Shown: positions 28,608 through 38,962, numbered from the stretch's first letter. The stretch is 64,000 bases of DNA from Roseovarius spongiae (GCF_003651245.1 NZ_RAPE01000002.1:558001-622000); one strand, 5' to 3'. The notes: generated from the letters alone by a model not told the origin. Numbers and translations: made by a program.

Positions 28608-29092
28608 GTCGCGCTGTACCGCCCTGATTTTCCGCCATCTTTCAGGATCACGCGCAGGCCCCCGATCTGCATGGCGCGGTCCACCGCCTTGAGCATGTCA
28701 TAGACCGTCAATGCGGCGGTCGAGGCGGCGGTGAGCGCCTCCATCTCCACGCCAGTGCGCCCGGTGGTCTTGACCGTGGCTTTGATGCGCACACCCGGCA
28801 GGTCCGGGTCGAAGCTGAGATCGAGCGCCACCTTCGACAACGGCAGCGGATGGCAGAGCGGGATCAGGTCGGCCGTGCGTTTCGCGCCCATGATGCCGGC
28901 AAGCCGCGCAACCGACAGCACGTCGCCCTTCTTGGCGCGCCCTTCGGACGCGATTTCAAGGGTTTGCGGCGTCATGCTGATGTGGCATTCGGCGGTCGCG
29001 ATCCGTTCGGTCACGGGCTTGGCCGAGACGTCGACCATGTGGGCGTCGCCCTTGGCGTCGAAATGGGTCAGGCCGCCGGGCTGTTCGGGCAT
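28604..29092 (-). CDS. moaC: Cyclic pyranopterin monophosphate synthase MoaC
   Basis: MoaC makes cyclic pyranopterin monophosphate in molybdenum cofactor synthesis. The 162-residue protein has [18 protein letters not shown], the active-site stretch [13 protein letters not shown] and the ending [15 protein letters not shown]. Its start shares one base with the trpC stop (TGATG) and its stop overlaps the moeA start, indicating tight translational coupling. Confidence 0.97.
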   Translation of the reverse strand: MPEQPGGLTHFDAKGDAHMVDVSAKPVTERIATAECHISMTPQTLEIASEGRAKKGDVLSVARLAGIMGAKRTADLIPLCHPLPLSKVALDLSFDPDLPGVRIKATVKTTGRTGVEMEALTAASTAALTVYDMLKAVDRAMQIGGLRVILKDGGKSGRYSAT

Positions 29093-29907
29093 CAGACGCC
29101 TCCGCGGTTCACCGGGTCGGCGAGGATCGCGCGGGTCGCCACGGTGACGTCATCGGCGCGCATAAGGGTTTCGCCGATCAGGAAGCAGCGCGCGCCGAAG
29201 CGCGCGATATCGTCGAGGTCCGCTGCGCTGTTCAGGCCGCTTTCGCAGATCAGCAGCGCGTCGATCGGCGCCAGGCGCGACAACCTGCGGGTTGTGTCAA
29301 GAGACGTCTCGAAGGTGTTGAGATCACGGTTGTTTATGCCGATCATCCTGGACTCGAGCAGCGCGGCGCGTTCAAGTTCGGTTTCGTTATGGACCTCAAT
29401 GATCGCGCCCATGCCCCAATCGGCGGCGGCGGCCTCGAGGGCGGCGGCCTCGGCGTCGTCGACGCTGGCCATGATGATCAGGATGCAATCCGCCCCGAGC
29501 GCTCGGGCCTCGGCCACCTGGTAGGGGTCATACATGAATTCCTTGCGCAGCACCGGCAGGGCGCAGGCGGCGCGCGCTTCGGTCAGATGCTCCTTGGCGC
29601 CCTGGAAGCTGGGCGTGTCGGTCAGCACGCTGAGGCAGGTCGCGCCGCCGTCCTCGTAGGCCTTGGCCAGTGTTGCGGGATCGAAATCCTCGCGGATCAG
29701 GCCCTTGGACGGGCTGGCCTTCTTGATCTCCGCGATAAGACCGTAGCCCTGCTTGCTCGCCTGGAGGAGCGCGTCCTGGAAATCGCGCACTTCGGGCGCG
29801 GCGCGCGCCCGTTCCTGCATCTCCTCGATGGGCGTTTCGGCCTTGGCGGCGGCGATCTCTTCGAGCTTGTAGGTCTTGATCCGTTCAAGGATGCTGGGTG
29901 TGGTCAT
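29092..29907 (-). CDS. trpC: Indole-3-glycerol phosphate synthase
   Basis: TrpC closes the indole ring from carboxyphenylaminodeoxyribulose phosphate. The 271-residue TIM barrel has the catalytic sequences [41 protein letters not shown] and ICESGLN. The frame is open upstream through trpD; the ATG at 29907 ([10 protein letters not shown]) overlaps the trpD stop (ATGA) and fits the family N-terminus. It is a stand-alone TrpC, not fused to TrpF. Confidence 0.97.
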   Translation of the reverse strand: MTTPSILERIKTYKLEEIAAAKAETPIEEMQERARAAPEVRDFQDALLQASKQGYGLIAEIKKASPSKGLIREDFDPATLAKAYEDGGATCLSVLTDTPSFQGAKEHLTEARAACALPVLRKEFMYDPYQVAEARALGADCILIIMASVDDAEAAALEAAAADWGMGAIIEVHNETELERAALLESRMIGINNRDLNTFETSLDTTRRLSRLAPIDALLICESGLNSAADLDDIARFGARCFLIGETLMRADDVTVATRAILADPVNRGGV

Positions 29908-30926
29908 GCTTTCTCCGATGTGATTTTCGCCAGCGTGCGCAGGCAGGTCAGCGCCGCGCCGCTGTCGATGCTCTCGCGCGCCAGCGCCACCCCGGTCGCA
30001 AGGTCGGACGCGCGTTCCGCGATGACAAGGGCGGCCGCCGCGTTGAGCAGCACCGCGTCGCGATAGGCCCCCGGCGCCCCGTCGAGCAGCGCGCGGAATG
30101 CGGCGCCGTTCTCCTGGGGCGTGCCGCCGAGGATGTCTTCGAACGGATGCACAGGTAGGCCGAAATCCTCGGGATGCAACTCGGTCTCGCGGACGGTTCC
30201 GTCCGCCTCGAGTGCGGCGACCCAGGTGACGCCGGTGATCGTCATCTCGTCGGTGCCGTCGCTGCCGTGGACGAGCCAGGCGCGCTCGGACCCGAGCCGG
30301 CCCAGCGTCTCGGCCATCGGGCGGATCAGGTCGCGCGAGAACGCGCCGGTCAGTTGCCGTCTCACGCCCGCCGGGTTGGTCAGCGGCCCGAGGATGTTGA
30401 AGATGGTGCGTGTGCCCAGTTCCGCGCGCACCGGGCCGACATTGGCCATCGCGGGGTGATGCATCGGCGCCATCATGAAGGCGATCCCGGCGGCGTTCAG
30501 CGCGGCCTCGACCACGTCGGGTTCGACCATCACGTTGACGCCCATCTGCCCGAGCGCGTCCGCCGCCCCCGATTTCGAGCTGAGATTGCGGTTGCCGTGC
30601 TTGGCCACCGGCACGCCCGCACCCGCGACCGCGAAGGCGGCGGCGGTCGAGATGTTGAGCGTGCCCTTGCCGTCGCCGCCGGTGCCAACGATGTCCATCG
30701 CGCCCTCGGGCGCGCGCACCGGCTTGCACTTGGCGCGCATCACGGCGGCGGCGGCGGCGTATTCGTCGACCGTCTCGCCGCGGGTGCGCAGCGCCATGAG
30801 GAAGCCGCCCATCTGGCTTGGCGTGGCTTCGCCGTCGAACAGCAGCGCAAAGGCGGTTTCGGCCTCCTGTCGGCTCAGCGGGCGGTCGGCGGCGGCCCCG
30901 ATCAGGGATTTCATTCCGTCGCTCAT
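29904..30926 (-). CDS. trpD: Anthranilate phosphoribosyltransferase
   Basis: TrpD transfers the phosphoribosyl group of PRPP to anthranilate. The 340-residue protein has the PRPP loop [17 protein letters not shown], the [17 protein letters not shown] segment and [11 protein letters not shown], all diagnostic. It overlaps trpG upstream and trpC downstream by four bases each. Confidence 0.97.
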   Translation of the reverse strand: MSDGMKSLIGAAADRPLSRQEAETAFALLFDGEATPSQMGGFLMALRTRGETVDEYAAAAAVMRAKCKPVRAPEGAMDIVGTGGDGKGTLNISTAAAFAVAGAGVPVAKHGNRNLSSKSGAADALGQMGVNVMVEPDVVEAALNAAGIAFMMAPMHHPAMANVGPVRAELGTRTIFNILGPLTNPAGVRRQLTGAFSRDLIRPMAETLGRLGSERAWLVHGSDGTDEMTITGVTWVAALEADGTVRETELHPEDFGLPVHPFEDILGGTPQENGAAFRALLDGAPGAYRDAVLLNAAAALVIAERASDLATGVALARESIDSGAALTCLRTLAKITSEKA

Positions 30927-31516
30927 GCCGCCTCGCCGGGGGTCTGGGGCAACAGCTTCAGGAAATTCCCGAGCAGCGCGTGTCCATGCTGCGAGGCGAT
31001 CGATTCGGGGTGGAACTGCACGCCGTGGATCGGCAGATCCGCGTGTTGCAGACCCATGATCGTCCCGTCCGCCAGTTCCGCCGTCACCGTGAGCGCGTCG
31101 GGCAGGCTGTCGCGTTCGACCACGAGGCTGTGATAGCGCGTCGCCTCGAAGGGCGAGGGCAGGTCGGCGAAGACGCCCTCCTGCCGGTGCTGGACGAGCC
31201 CCATCTTGCCGTGCACGATCTCGGAATGGCGCACCACGCGCCCGCCGAAGGCCTGCCCGATCGCCTGGTGCCCGAGGCAGACCCCGAGCAGCGGCACGCG
31301 CGCCTCGGCGGCGGCCTTGACAAGGTCGAGGCAGATGCCCGCCTCGTCCGGAGTGCAGGGGCCGGGCGAGAGCAGGATGCCCGCGGGCCGCATCGCCATC
31401 GCCTCCTCGACGCTGAGCGCGTCGTTGCGGCGCACGATCGCCTGCGCGCCCAGTTCGCCCACGTAATGGACGAGATTATAGGTGAAACTGTCGTAGTTAT
31501 CTATCAGCAGCAGCAT
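30923..31516 (-). CDS. trpG: Anthranilate synthase glutamine amidotransferase component
   Basis: TrpG supplies ammonia from glutamine to TrpE. The 197-residue class I amidotransferase has [13 protein letters not shown], the nucleophile cysteine in [13 protein letters not shown] and the His/Glu pair in [12 protein letters not shown] protein of this type can also serve aminodeoxychorismate synthase (PabA), but the operon with trpD and trpC supports the tryptophan role. It is the first gene of its operon, while trpE lies 2.8 kb away. Confidence 0.95.
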   Translation of the reverse strand: MLLLIDNYDSFTYNLVHYVGELGAQAIVRRNDALSVEEAMAMRPAGILLSPGPCTPDEAGICLDLVKAAAEARVPLLGVCLGHQAIGQAFGGRVVRHSEIVHGKMGLVQHRQEGVFADLPSPFEATRYHSLVVERDSLPDALTVTAELADGTIMGLQHADLPIHGVQFHPESIASQHGHALLGNFLKLLPQTPGEAA

Positions 31517-31629
31517 CCTGCGCCTCGCGCGATTGGGGGGTGGAGGCCGGGGGGCCGGTCGCGGTATACTTGTTCAGGCTTGGCAGGCAGCGTCAAGGGG
31601 CGCAGAGACTGTGAGAGGGTGAAACGGAC

Positions 31630-33105
31630 ATGGCACAAGGTTTTTTGGGTGGGATCGTCACGGGTACGGTGGTGTGCGCGGTGGGGCTTGGCGCGGCGTC
31701 GCTGGCGACGGGCGTTCCCGGTCCTTCCGCGCCCGAGGCGGCCGGGGTCGACGTGCCCGCGGGGTCCGAGTTCAACGGCGCGCGCGACGATGTCCCCGCA
31801 ACCCTCAGTTCAGAGCCGGACGCCCCGCCGCAGGCCGGGGAGACGCCCGAGGTCGGCGCCCCCGCGCCCGACGATCTGAGTTCGATCGCCGAGTCGGACA
31901 TGGAGTCCGCCGCAGTTCCCGAGACCGGCATGGCGGACGCCAACCTGACCGCGCCGCAGGTCATCGCCGAGGACAGCGGCATGAGCGCCGCCAGCGAACC
32001 GGAGGCGCCCGCCGTCGGCACGTCTTCGGCCGTGCCGGACGCGCCGGTCGAAGACGCCGGGGAGCAGTCCATTTCCGTCGATCCCGAACAGCCCGCTCCG
32101 CCAAGCGCCGAGGCCGAGAGCGCGGCCTTTCCCGAACAGGACGGCGAAGCGACGGCGCCGGACGTGGCGTCGGCCGTTCCCGACCTCGACCTCGCCGAAG
32201 AGCCGGAGGCCGTGACCGAGCCCCCCGAGCCGGAGGCGATGACGGAACCGCCCGAGCCGGACGCAATGGGCGGGGCCGCCGAAGCCGAGGCCGAAACCGC
32301 ACAGGAAGAGCCGCCCGCCAAGACGATCGGCAACCTTGCCGAGAACGTCGCGACCAACCGCCTGCCGTCGGTCACCGACACGCCGGAAGAGCTGATCGAG
32401 GCCGAACCGGAGCAGTCCGAAAGCGCGCGGGCGATCGAGGCGAACGCCGAACCCTTCGACAACCCCGAAGACAAGCCGCTGATGGCGATCATCCTGATCG
32501 ACGACGGCACGAGCCCGATCGGGCTCGACGCGCTGGCGAGTTTTCCCTACCCGCTGAGCTTCGCCGTCGACGCGTCATGGGACGGCGCGGCCGAGGCGGC
32601 CCGCAAATACCGCGACGCGGGGTTCGAGGTGCTGGCGCTGGCCGACCTGCCGCCCGGCGCGCGCGCCAGCGACACCGAGATCGCGATGCAGACGGTGCTG
32701 GACGCCGTCCCCGGCGCGGTCGCGGTGATCGAGGGTACGGGCGCGGGGCTGCAATCCGACCGCGCCGCGGCCGAGCAGCTCGCGCCGATCCTGCTCGAGA
32801 GCGGGCACGGGCTGGTGCTGTTTCCCAACGGGCTCGACACCGCGCGCAAGCTGATCTCGCGCGAAGGCGTGCCGACGGGCGCGGTGTTCCGCGATTTCGA
32901 CGCCAAGGGGCAGGACGCGGCGGTGATCCGCCGGTTCCTCGACCAGGCGGCGTTCAAGGCCGGGCGCCGGCAGGGCAAGGTGATCATGCTGGGCCGCCTG
33001 CGCGCCGACACGATCAGCGCGCTTTTGCTCTGGGGGCTCCAGGACCGCGCCAGCAGCGTGGCGATCGCGCCGATCTCGGCGGTGCTGACGGAGGAGCCGC
33101 AATAG
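31630..33105 (+). CDS. Divergent polysaccharide deacetylase family protein
   Basis: The 491-residue protein has a membrane anchor or signal (residues 8-30), a long acidic, Pro/Ala/Glu-rich, low-complexity region (about 30-280) with a short internal repeat around EPEAMTEPPEPDAM, and then a divergent polysaccharide deacetylase domain (about 283-490) beginning MAIILIDDGTSPIGLDAL. Only the C-terminal domain is folded by its sequence. The long linker suggests a periplasmic domain on a tether, which is inference. No enzyme activity is established for this family to my knowledge. It is divergent from trpG. Confidence 0.85.
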   Translation: MAQGFLGGIVTGTVVCAVGLGAASLATGVPGPSAPEAAGVDVPAGSEFNGARDDVPATLSSEPDAPPQAGETPEVGAPAPDDLSSIAESDMESAAVPETGMADANLTAPQVIAEDSGMSAASEPEAPAVGTSSAVPDAPVEDAGEQSISVDPEQPAPPSAEAESAAFPEQDGEATAPDVASAVPDLDLAEEPEAVTEPPEPEAMTEPPEPDAMGGAAEAEAETAQEEPPAKTIGNLAENVATNRLPSVTDTPEELIEAEPEQSESARAIEANAEPFDNPEDKPLMAIILIDDGTSPIGLDALASFPYPLSFAVDASWDGAAEAARKYRDAGFEVLALADLPPGARASDTEIAMQTVLDAVPGAVAVIEGTGAGLQSDRAAAEQLAPILLESGHGLVLFPNGLDTARKLISREGVPTGAVFRDFDAKGQDAAVIRRFLDQAAFKAGRRQGKVIMLGRLRADTISALLLWGLQDRASSVAIAPISAVLTEEPQ

Positions 33106-33197
33106 CCTGCCTGCTCGGCGCGCGTTGCCGCCTGAACCGACCTCCGCTATCCTGACGCCGCATTTGAGAGTGCGATTTTGAAAGCGGAGACGATAGC

Positions 33198-33692
33198 ATG
33201 AAACTCTTGGGCTTTACGGCGGCGCTGGTCATGACGACCGGCGCGGCGATGGCGGACATGTCCGTGAAACTGGGCGGCGGCTGGGACGGGCGCAAGGTGC
33301 CTGCGGGCCAGCACTGCAGGTTGCATGGCGGCAACGGGGCCACGCCGCCGATGCGCGTGACGGGCGTTCCGCAGGGCGCGAGATGGATCGTCGCGGATTA
33401 CAACGACAAGAGCTATAAACCGCTGTCGCAGAACGGCGGGCATGGCCGCATCGCCTATCCGGTCAAGGGCGCCACGACCGATCTGCCGCCGTTGCCGGGG
33501 ATGACGGCGCGGCTTCCCGGCGGCGCCAAGGTGGTCAAGGCGGCGCGCGGCACGGGCAAATACGCCAGCCCCGGCTATCTGCCGCCCTGTTCGGGCGGCA
33601 AGGGCAACCGCTATACCGTCGATCTGCGGGCGGTGAACGCCAATGGCAAGACGCTGGCGATGATCCGCAACGTCGATATCGGCCGGTATTGA
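33198..33692 (+). CDS. Secreted protein, possibly PEBP/YbhB-like
   Basis: The 164-residue protein has a signal peptide (MKLLGFTAALVMTTGAAMA). The mature part weakly recalls phosphatidylethanolamine-binding (YbhB/YbcL) proteins: a Pro-rich NGATPPMRVTGVPQGARWIV near the start and YLPPCSGGKGNRYTVDLRAV in the position of the conserved PPxGxHRY segment. Two cysteines could pair. The assignment is tentative. It converges with the pseudouridine synthase gene, leaving only six bases. Confidence 0.6.
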   Translation: MKLLGFTAALVMTTGAAMADMSVKLGGGWDGRKVPAGQHCRLHGGNGATPPMRVTGVPQGARWIVADYNDKSYKPLSQNGGHGRIAYPVKGATTDLPPLPGMTARLPGGAKVVKAARGTGKYASPGYLPPCSGGKGNRYTVDLRAVNANGKTLAMIRNVDIGRY

Positions 33693-33698
33693 CTCCGC

Positions 33699-34235
33699 TC
33701 AGGCGTCGCGCCAGCACCCCGGCGCGATGCCGTCCATCGACCAGTCGCCGATGCGCCAACGCACGAGCCGCAATGTCGGATGGCCGACATGCGCCGTCAT
33801 GCGGCGCACCTGCCGGTTGCGCCCTTCGGTGATCGTGACCTCGAGCCAGCAGTCGGGCACGTTTTTGCGAAAGCGCACCGGCGGATCGCGCTCCCAGAGA
33901 TCGGGCGCGTCGATGCGGCGCACCCGCGCGGGTCGGGTCGGGCCGTCCTTCAGCGTGACGCCCGCGCGCAGCCCAGCGAGCGCCGCGTCGTCGGGGAGGC
34001 CCTCGACCTGCACCAGGTAGGTCTTTTCGGTCTTGTGTTTCGGATCCGCGATGCGCGCCTGCGTCCGGCCGTCATCGGTCAGGATCAAGAGCCCCTCGCT
34101 GTCGCGATCCAGCCGCCCGGCGGGATAGACGCCCGGCAGATTGATATGATCCGCCAGGGTGGGCCGCCCCGAGCCCTCGTCGGTGAATTGCGACAGCACG
34201 CCGTGCGGCTTGTTGAAGAGGATCAGCCGGGGCAT
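33699..34235 (-). CDS. Ribosomal large subunit pseudouridine synthase, RluE-like
   Basis: The 178-residue protein belongs to the RsuA/RluB/RluE pseudouridine synthases. The catalytic aspartate is in [20 protein letters not shown], with [11 protein letters not shown] and [12 protein letters not shown] following. There is no N-terminal S4 domain, and with the small size this points to RluE, which modifies 23S rRNA U2457 in E. coli. The frame is open upstream into trpE; the ATG at 34235 ([13 protein letters not shown]) gives the usual N-terminus. A palindrome-rich spacer separates it from trpE. Confidence 0.9.
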   Translation of the reverse strand: MPRLILFNKPHGVLSQFTDEGSGRPTLADHINLPGVYPAGRLDRDSEGLLILTDDGRTQARIADPKHKTEKTYLVQVEGLPDDAALAGLRAGVTLKDGPTRPARVRRIDAPDLWERDPPVRFRKNVPDCWLEVTITEGRNRQVRRMTAHVGHPTLRLVRWRIGDWSMDGIAPGCWRDA

Positions 34236-34247
34236 GTGCGCAGGCTG

Positions 34248-34294
34248 AGAATTCTCGCCGAAAACTCTGATCGCGAGACTTCTCGGCGAAGAAT
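34248..34294. repeat. Palindrome-rich spacer between trpE and the rluE-like gene
   Basis: ATTCTCGCCGA (34251-34261) pairs with TCGGCG-A-AGAAT (34283-34294) through 11 bp with one bulged A, and GAGAATTCTC (34248-34257) is itself a perfect palindrome. The loop is about 21 bases. It may terminate trpE transcription or be a processing site. Confidence 0.5.
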
Positions 34295-34299
34295 CCCGG

Positions 34300-35808
34300 T
34301 CATGTGTTCCCGTCGTTGAACCGCGCCGCGTCCGCCGCCGCGCGGCGGATGGCGTTGGATTTGTGGACCGTCTCCATGTATTCGGCCTCGGGGTCGCTGT
34401 CATGCACGACGCCGCCGCCGGCCTGGATGTAGAGTTCCCGATCCTTGACCACCGCGGTGCGCAGCGCGATGCAGATGTCCATGTCTCCGCCCGCGCTGAA
34501 ATAGCCGACGCCGCCGCCATAGACGCCGCGTTTCTCCGGCTCGAGCTCGTCGATGATCTGCATCGCGCGCACCTTGGGCGCACCTGACACCGTGCCCGCG
34601 GGCAGCCCGGCCAGCAGCGCGCTCAGCGCGTCGTGTTCGGGGGCCAGTTCGCCCACCACGTTGGAAACGATGTGCATCACGTGGCTGTAGCGTTCGATGA
34701 TGAATTCCTCGGTCGGGCGCACGGTGCCGACCTTGCTCACCCGCCCGCAATCGTTGCGTCCGAGGTCAAGCAGCATCAGGTGTTCGGCCAGCTCCTTCTT
34801 GTCGGCCAGCAGGTCCGCCTCGTGCGCGCGGTCCTCTTCCGGGGTCGCGCCGCGGGGGCGCGTGCCGGCGATGGGGCGGACCGTCACCTCGCTACCAAAG
34901 ACCCGCACGAGGATCTCGGGGCTGGCGCCGATCACCTGGAACCCGCCGAAGTTGAAATAGAACATGAAGGGCGACGGGTTGGTGCGCCGCAGGCTGCGGT
35001 AAAGCGCGAAGGGCGGGCGACGGAAGGGCTGGGTCCAGCGCTGGCTGGGCACCACCTGGAAGATATCGCCGGCGCGGATGTATTCCTTGGCTCTCTCCAC
35101 GGCCCGTTTATAGGCGTCGCGGGTGAAGTTCGACACCGGCTCGGCATCCTCGTCGGCCTCGCCGATCTCGCGGCTCGCATGGGGCAGGGCGCGGTCGAGG
35201 TCGCGCACCGCGTCCATCACCCGTTCGGCCGCCTGCGCGTAGGCCGCGCGCGCCGACTGGCCGCCGCCGGCCCATGCGGGAGCCACGACGATCACCTCGC
35301 CCTTGACCCCGTCGAGCACGGCCACGACCGAGGGGCGCAGCATCACCGCATCGGGCAGGCCGAGCGGATCGGGCGGCACGTTCGGCAGGTGCTCGACCAG
35401 GCGGATCATGTCGTAGCCGAGATACCCGAAGAGCCCGGCGCTTGCCGCTGGCAGGTCGTCGGGCAGCTCGATCCGGCTCTCGGCGATGAGCGCGCGCAGG
35501 TTGTCGAGCGGCGCGCCCGGCTGATCCTCCCACGCCTCCGCGTCAAAGCGCGCTGCGCGGTTGATGCGGCTCGTCTGACCGTGGCACTGCCAGATCACGT
35601 CCGGTTTCATGCCGATGATGGAATAGCGCCCGCGCACCTCTCCGCCGGTCACGGATTCGAGCATGAAGGCGTCGGTCGCCGCGCCCGTCAGTTTCAACAT
35701 AAGCGACACCGGCGTGTCGAGATCGGCGGCGAGCCGGGCATAGACCACCTGGCTCTGGCCCGCCTCGTGGCGCGCGGCGAAATCGTCAAAGCCGGGGGTC
35801 AGGTCCAC
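34300..35808 (-). CDS. trpE: Anthranilate synthase component I
   Basis: TrpE converts chorismate and ammonia to anthranilate. The 502-residue protein has an N-terminal feedback region ([16 protein letters not shown], similar to the LLES tryptophan-binding motif) and the chorismate-binding domain with [32 protein letters not shown] and [13 protein letters not shown]. It starts with GTG at 35808, 12 bases after ppiD, so it is probably co-transcribed with that chaperone gene rather than with trpGDC. I saw no leader peptide or attenuator. Confidence 0.97.
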   Translation of the reverse strand: MDLTPGFDDFAARHEAGQSQVVYARLAADLDTPVSLMLKLTGAATDAFMLESVTGGEVRGRYSIIGMKPDVIWQCHGQTSRINRAARFDAEAWEDQPGAPLDNLRALIAESRIELPDDLPAASAGLFGYLGYDMIRLVEHLPNVPPDPLGLPDAVMLRPSVVAVLDGVKGEVIVVAPAWAGGGQSARAAYAQAAERVMDAVRDLDRALPHASREIGEADEDAEPVSNFTRDAYKRAVERAKEYIRAGDIFQVVPSQRWTQPFRRPPFALYRSLRRTNPSPFMFYFNFGGFQVIGASPEILVRVFGSEVTVRPIAGTRPRGATPEEDRAHEADLLADKKELAEHLMLLDLGRNDCGRVSKVGTVRPTEEFIIERYSHVMHIVSNVVGELAPEHDALSALLAGLPAGTVSGAPKVRAMQIIDELEPEKRGVYGGGVGYFSAGGDMDICIALRTAVVKDRELYIQAGGGVVHDSDPEAEYMETVHKSNAIRRAAADAARFNDGNT

Positions 35809-35820
35809 GGGGCGCCGCCT

Positions 35821-37662
35821 CTACTGGAAACTGGAATGCACGGCGTTGAGCGCCTGCGTGTCGAGCGAGATGCCGACCCGGCTGCGGATGTCGCCGGCCA
35901 GCGCGCGATAGAGATCCTGCGCGATGCCGTTCGCCGCCTGCTCGGCAAGCGCGGTGCGCAGCTCGGCAAGCTCATCGTCCTTGGGATCGGGGGGCGTGAC
36001 GCGCTCGAGACGCAGCACGAAGATGCGCTCGTCGCCGTCGATCACCGTCGCCTCGCCCTCGGACATGCCGAACACGGTCTCGATGAACTCGGGCGGGGTG
36101 CCGGGCTGGAAACCACGGCGGGTGATGTCGGTCACGCTCTTGCCGTCAAGGCCGGCCGCCTCGAAGCTTTCGCCGTTTTCAAGCGCCGTCACCTTGTCCG
36201 CCACCTCGGCGCGCAGCGCCTTGGTCACCGCCTCGGCGCGCCACGCGGCGCGGACCGCGTCCTCGACCTTCTCGAAGGGCTGGACGGCGGGTTCCTTCAC
36301 CGCGTCAAGACGCATCGCGACGATCGGGCCTTCCTCGAACGAGATGACCTCGGGGAAGTCGTCCTCTTCGAGCTCGGCCGCCGCGTCGCGGAAACCGGCA
36401 TAGGCGGCGATGCCGTCATTCATGCCGGGATACCAGTCGATGCTGCCCAGCTCCAACGCGGTTTCGTCGGCCACCTGTTCGAGCGTGGCGCCGCCGGCGA
36501 GCAGGTCGTCGATCCCGTCGATCCGGCTGTCGACGATCCGCCGCGCCCGGTCCGCCGCCAGTTCCTCGCGCAACTCGGGCTTGGCGTCCTCAAAGCTGGT
36601 CTCCTGCGCCGCGAGCACCGCGTTGACGCGGAACAGGGCAGGGCCGACCGGGCTGTCGAGCGGGCCGACGATTTCGCCGGCCTCGGCTTTGAAGACATCC
36701 GCGCCCGCCTCGCCGAGTTCGCCGGCGGTGACGTCGCCCATGTCGATGTCGCTCAGCTCCAGCCCGCGGTCGCTCACGTAGTCCTCAAAGCTGCGGTTCC
36801 CGGCGGCGATTTCTTCCCTGGCCGCCCGGGCTGTGGCGGCGTCGCTGAAGGCGAGCCGTTCGACCAGGCGGCGTTCGGGCTGGTTGAAACGTTCGGAATG
36901 GTCGTCATACGCGGCGCGCAGCGTGTCCTCGTCCAGCTCGACTTCGTCCAGCACCATGTCGGGGGTGAGCCACGCGTAGGTGATCTGCCGGGTTTCGGGG
37001 GTGGTGAAATCGGGCAGGTGGGACTGGTAATAGCTGCGCAGATCCTCCGTTGAGGGGTCGGGCAGGCCGCCGGACAGATCGGCCCGCCCCAGCGTCGCGA
37101 GCGTGACGTCGCGCGATTCCGAGATGTAGTCCAGCAGCGTGTCGGTGTAGGGCGCGGGCGCGCCCACGCCCGAGACGACGGCGTCCTGCACCAGCCGGCG
37201 CGCGGCCTCCTTGCGCATGTCGGATTCGAACTTGGCTTCGGTCAGGCCGGCCTGTTCGAGCGCGTAGGTATATGCTTCGCGATCGAATTCGCCGTCCATC
37301 CCGCGAAAACCCGGGATCTCTAAGATCTGTTCGCGCAGGTTGCGGTCCCCGACCGACAGGCCCAGCCGCGCCGTTTCATCGTCGAGCGCGGCCGCGGAGA
37401 CCAGCCGCGACAGCACCTGCTGGTCTATGCCCGCCGCCTTGGCCTGCGCGAAGGAAACCGGGCTGCCGCGCTCGGCCTCGAGCGCGCGGATCTCGTTCTG
37501 GAGCGCGCGGGCGTATTCGTTGATGTCGATCTCGGCGTCGCCGACATGGCCGACGCTTCGCACGCTGCCCGAAAGGTTGGTCACGCCGAAGCCGCCGAGC
37601 CCGAGGATCAGGAGCCCCATGAGGATCCAGGTTGCGGTCTTCGATAGCTTCTTGGCTTTCAT
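35821..37662 (-). CDS. Peptidyl-prolyl isomerase / periplasmic chaperone (PpiD/SurA type)
   Basis: The 613-residue protein has a basic N-terminus, one membrane helix (about 11-30, WILMGLLILGLGGFGV) and a long periplasmic part. A SurA_N-like helical domain (about 35-200) is followed by a parvulin-like region (about 245-350) and a C-terminal helical part. This is the PpiD layout: a membrane-anchored foldase at the Sec exit. The parvulin motif is weakly conserved, so isomerase activity is uncertain. It lies directly upstream of trpE. Confidence 0.88.
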   Translation of the reverse strand: MKAKKLSKTATWILMGLLILGLGGFGVTNLSGSVRSVGHVGDAEIDINEYARALQNEIRALEAERGSPVSFAQAKAAGIDQQVLSRLVSAAALDDETARLGLSVGDRNLREQILEIPGFRGMDGEFDREAYTYALEQAGLTEAKFESDMRKEAARRLVQDAVVSGVGAPAPYTDTLLDYISESRDVTLATLGRADLSGGLPDPSTEDLRSYYQSHLPDFTTPETRQITYAWLTPDMVLDEVELDEDTLRAAYDDHSERFNQPERRLVERLAFSDAATARAAREEIAAGNRSFEDYVSDRGLELSDIDMGDVTAGELGEAGADVFKAEAGEIVGPLDSPVGPALFRVNAVLAAQETSFEDAKPELREELAADRARRIVDSRIDGIDDLLAGGATLEQVADETALELGSIDWYPGMNDGIAAYAGFRDAAAELEEDDFPEVISFEEGPIVAMRLDAVKEPAVQPFEKVEDAVRAAWRAEAVTKALRAEVADKVTALENGESFEAAGLDGKSVTDITRRGFQPGTPPEFIETVFGMSEGEATVIDGDERIFVLRLERVTPPDPKDDELAELRTALAEQAANGIAQDLYRALAGDIRSRVGISLDTQALNAVHSSFQ

Positions 37663-37718
37663 CGGGGCCTCTTTCGCATGCGGGTTCCGGCGCCGGGAAA
37701 CGCTGGGTCCGGCACTGT

Positions 37719-38915
37719 CTACGCGCTGGCCGGGGCCGGGGCAAGGGGCCAGCCCAGCCCCGCCAGACGCCCGGCGAGCGCGCCGATCCCGGCGCGGTCC
37801 ACGTTGGCGAAGGCCACCCGGAACGTGCGCGCGCCCATCGGGTCGCCGGCGGGCGTGAACATCGTGCCCGGCAACAGCAGAACGCCCGCCTCGCGCACCA
37901 GTTTCGGAGCGAGCGCGTCCGAGCTTTCGGCGAAGGGATGGCGCAGGTAGGCGAAATAGGCGCCGCAGCCCATCAGCGACCAGCCCTCGCGCGCGAGCGC
38001 GGGCATGTGTGCGTGAATCGCCGCGCGGCGCTCAAGGATCTCGGCCCGCTCCCCGGCGAGCCACTGGCCGAGGTTGCGCATCCCCCAGAGTGCGCCGATC
38101 TGGCCCAGCTGGTTGGGGCAGATGGCGGCGCAGTCGAGGAACTTCTCGGCCTCGGCCAGCCGCGCGGGCGAGGCGATCATCGCGCCGACCCGGTGGCCGG
38201 TCAGCCGGTAGGCCTTGGAAAAGGAATAGAGCGCGATCAGCGTGTCGGCCCAGTCGGGGTCGGTCATGAGGTCGTGCGGCGCGCCGGCGCGGGCGTCGAA
38301 ATCGCGGTAGGTCTCATCGATGATCAGCGCGATCCCACGCTCGCGCGCGAGTTCATAGAGGGCGCGCACCAGTTCGGCCGGGTATTCCACGCCGCCGGGA
38401 TTGTTGGGCGTCACCAGGACGATGGCGCGCGTCCTTGAGGTGATGAGCGACGCCGCCCGCTCGGGGTCGGGCAGCAGGTCCGCCCCCGTGGGCAGCGGGA
38501 CGCTCTGCACCCCGTTCATGTCGAGCCACATCTTGTGATTGAAATACCACGGCGTCGGCAGGATGACCTCGTCGCCCTGGTCGCAGAGCGTGGCGATGGC
38601 AGCGCAGAAGGCCTGGTTGCAGCCCGAGGTGATGCCGACGTTTCCGGGCTCGAGCGCGCCGCCATAGGCCGCGCCCCACCAGTGCGCCAGTTCCGCGCGC
38701 AGGGCGTCGTTGCCGAGGACTGGCCCGTAGAGATGCGCGTCGCCCTCGCTCATCGCCGCCTCGGCGATGGCGCGGCGCAGCCCCTCGGGCGGGGACTCGA
38801 CCGGCGCGGCCTGGCTCACGTTGATGAGCGGGTGGTCGGGCGAAAACTCCAGCCCCTCAAGCCAGCGGAAGGCCGCCATGACGGGGGGCGTGAACGTGTT
38901 GGCGGTGCGTGCCAT
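37719..38915 (-). CDS. Class I/II aminotransferase
   Basis: The 398-residue PLP aminotransferase (fold type I) has TPNNPGGVEYPAELV, the cofactor-contacting DETYRDFD, and the PLP lysine in LYSFSKAYRLTGHRVG. The frame is open far upstream, but the ATG at 38915 (MARTANTFTPPVMAAF) begins the family N-terminus. The substrate cannot be told; family members act on aspartate, aromatic or other amino acids. It follows gpt by 47 bases in the fabI-lysE-gpt row. Confidence 0.85.
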   Translation of the reverse strand: MARTANTFTPPVMAAFRWLEGLEFSPDHPLINVSQAAPVESPPEGLRRAIAEAAMSEGDAHLYGPVLGNDALRAELAHWWGAAYGGALEPGNVGITSGCNQAFCAAIATLCDQGDEVILPTPWYFNHKMWLDMNGVQSVPLPTGADLLPDPERAASLITSRTRAIVLVTPNNPGGVEYPAELVRALYELARERGIALIIDETYRDFDARAGAPHDLMTDPDWADTLIALYSFSKAYRLTGHRVGAMIASPARLAEAEKFLDCAAICPNQLGQIGALWGMRNLGQWLAGERAEILERRAAIHAHMPALAREGWSLMGCGAYFAYLRHPFAESSDALAPKLVREAGVLLLPGTMFTPAGDPMGARTFRVAFANVDRAGIGALAGRLAGLGWPLAPAPASA

Positions 38916-38962
38916 GGCGGGTCTCCGGTGGTGCTCATCCGCCCTCGCGGGCGATCTTCGCG

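Noticed and set aside
32200..32275. Tandem repeat in the deacetylase-like gene
   Set aside because: The repeat of a Glu-Pro-Pro-Glu-Pro segment is only two copies within low-complexity coding sequence and is not a separate element.
35809..37718. Tryptophan attenuator before trpE
   Set aside because: trpE begins 12 bases after ppiD, leaving no room for a leader peptide, and no Trp-rich short frame was seen before trpG either.
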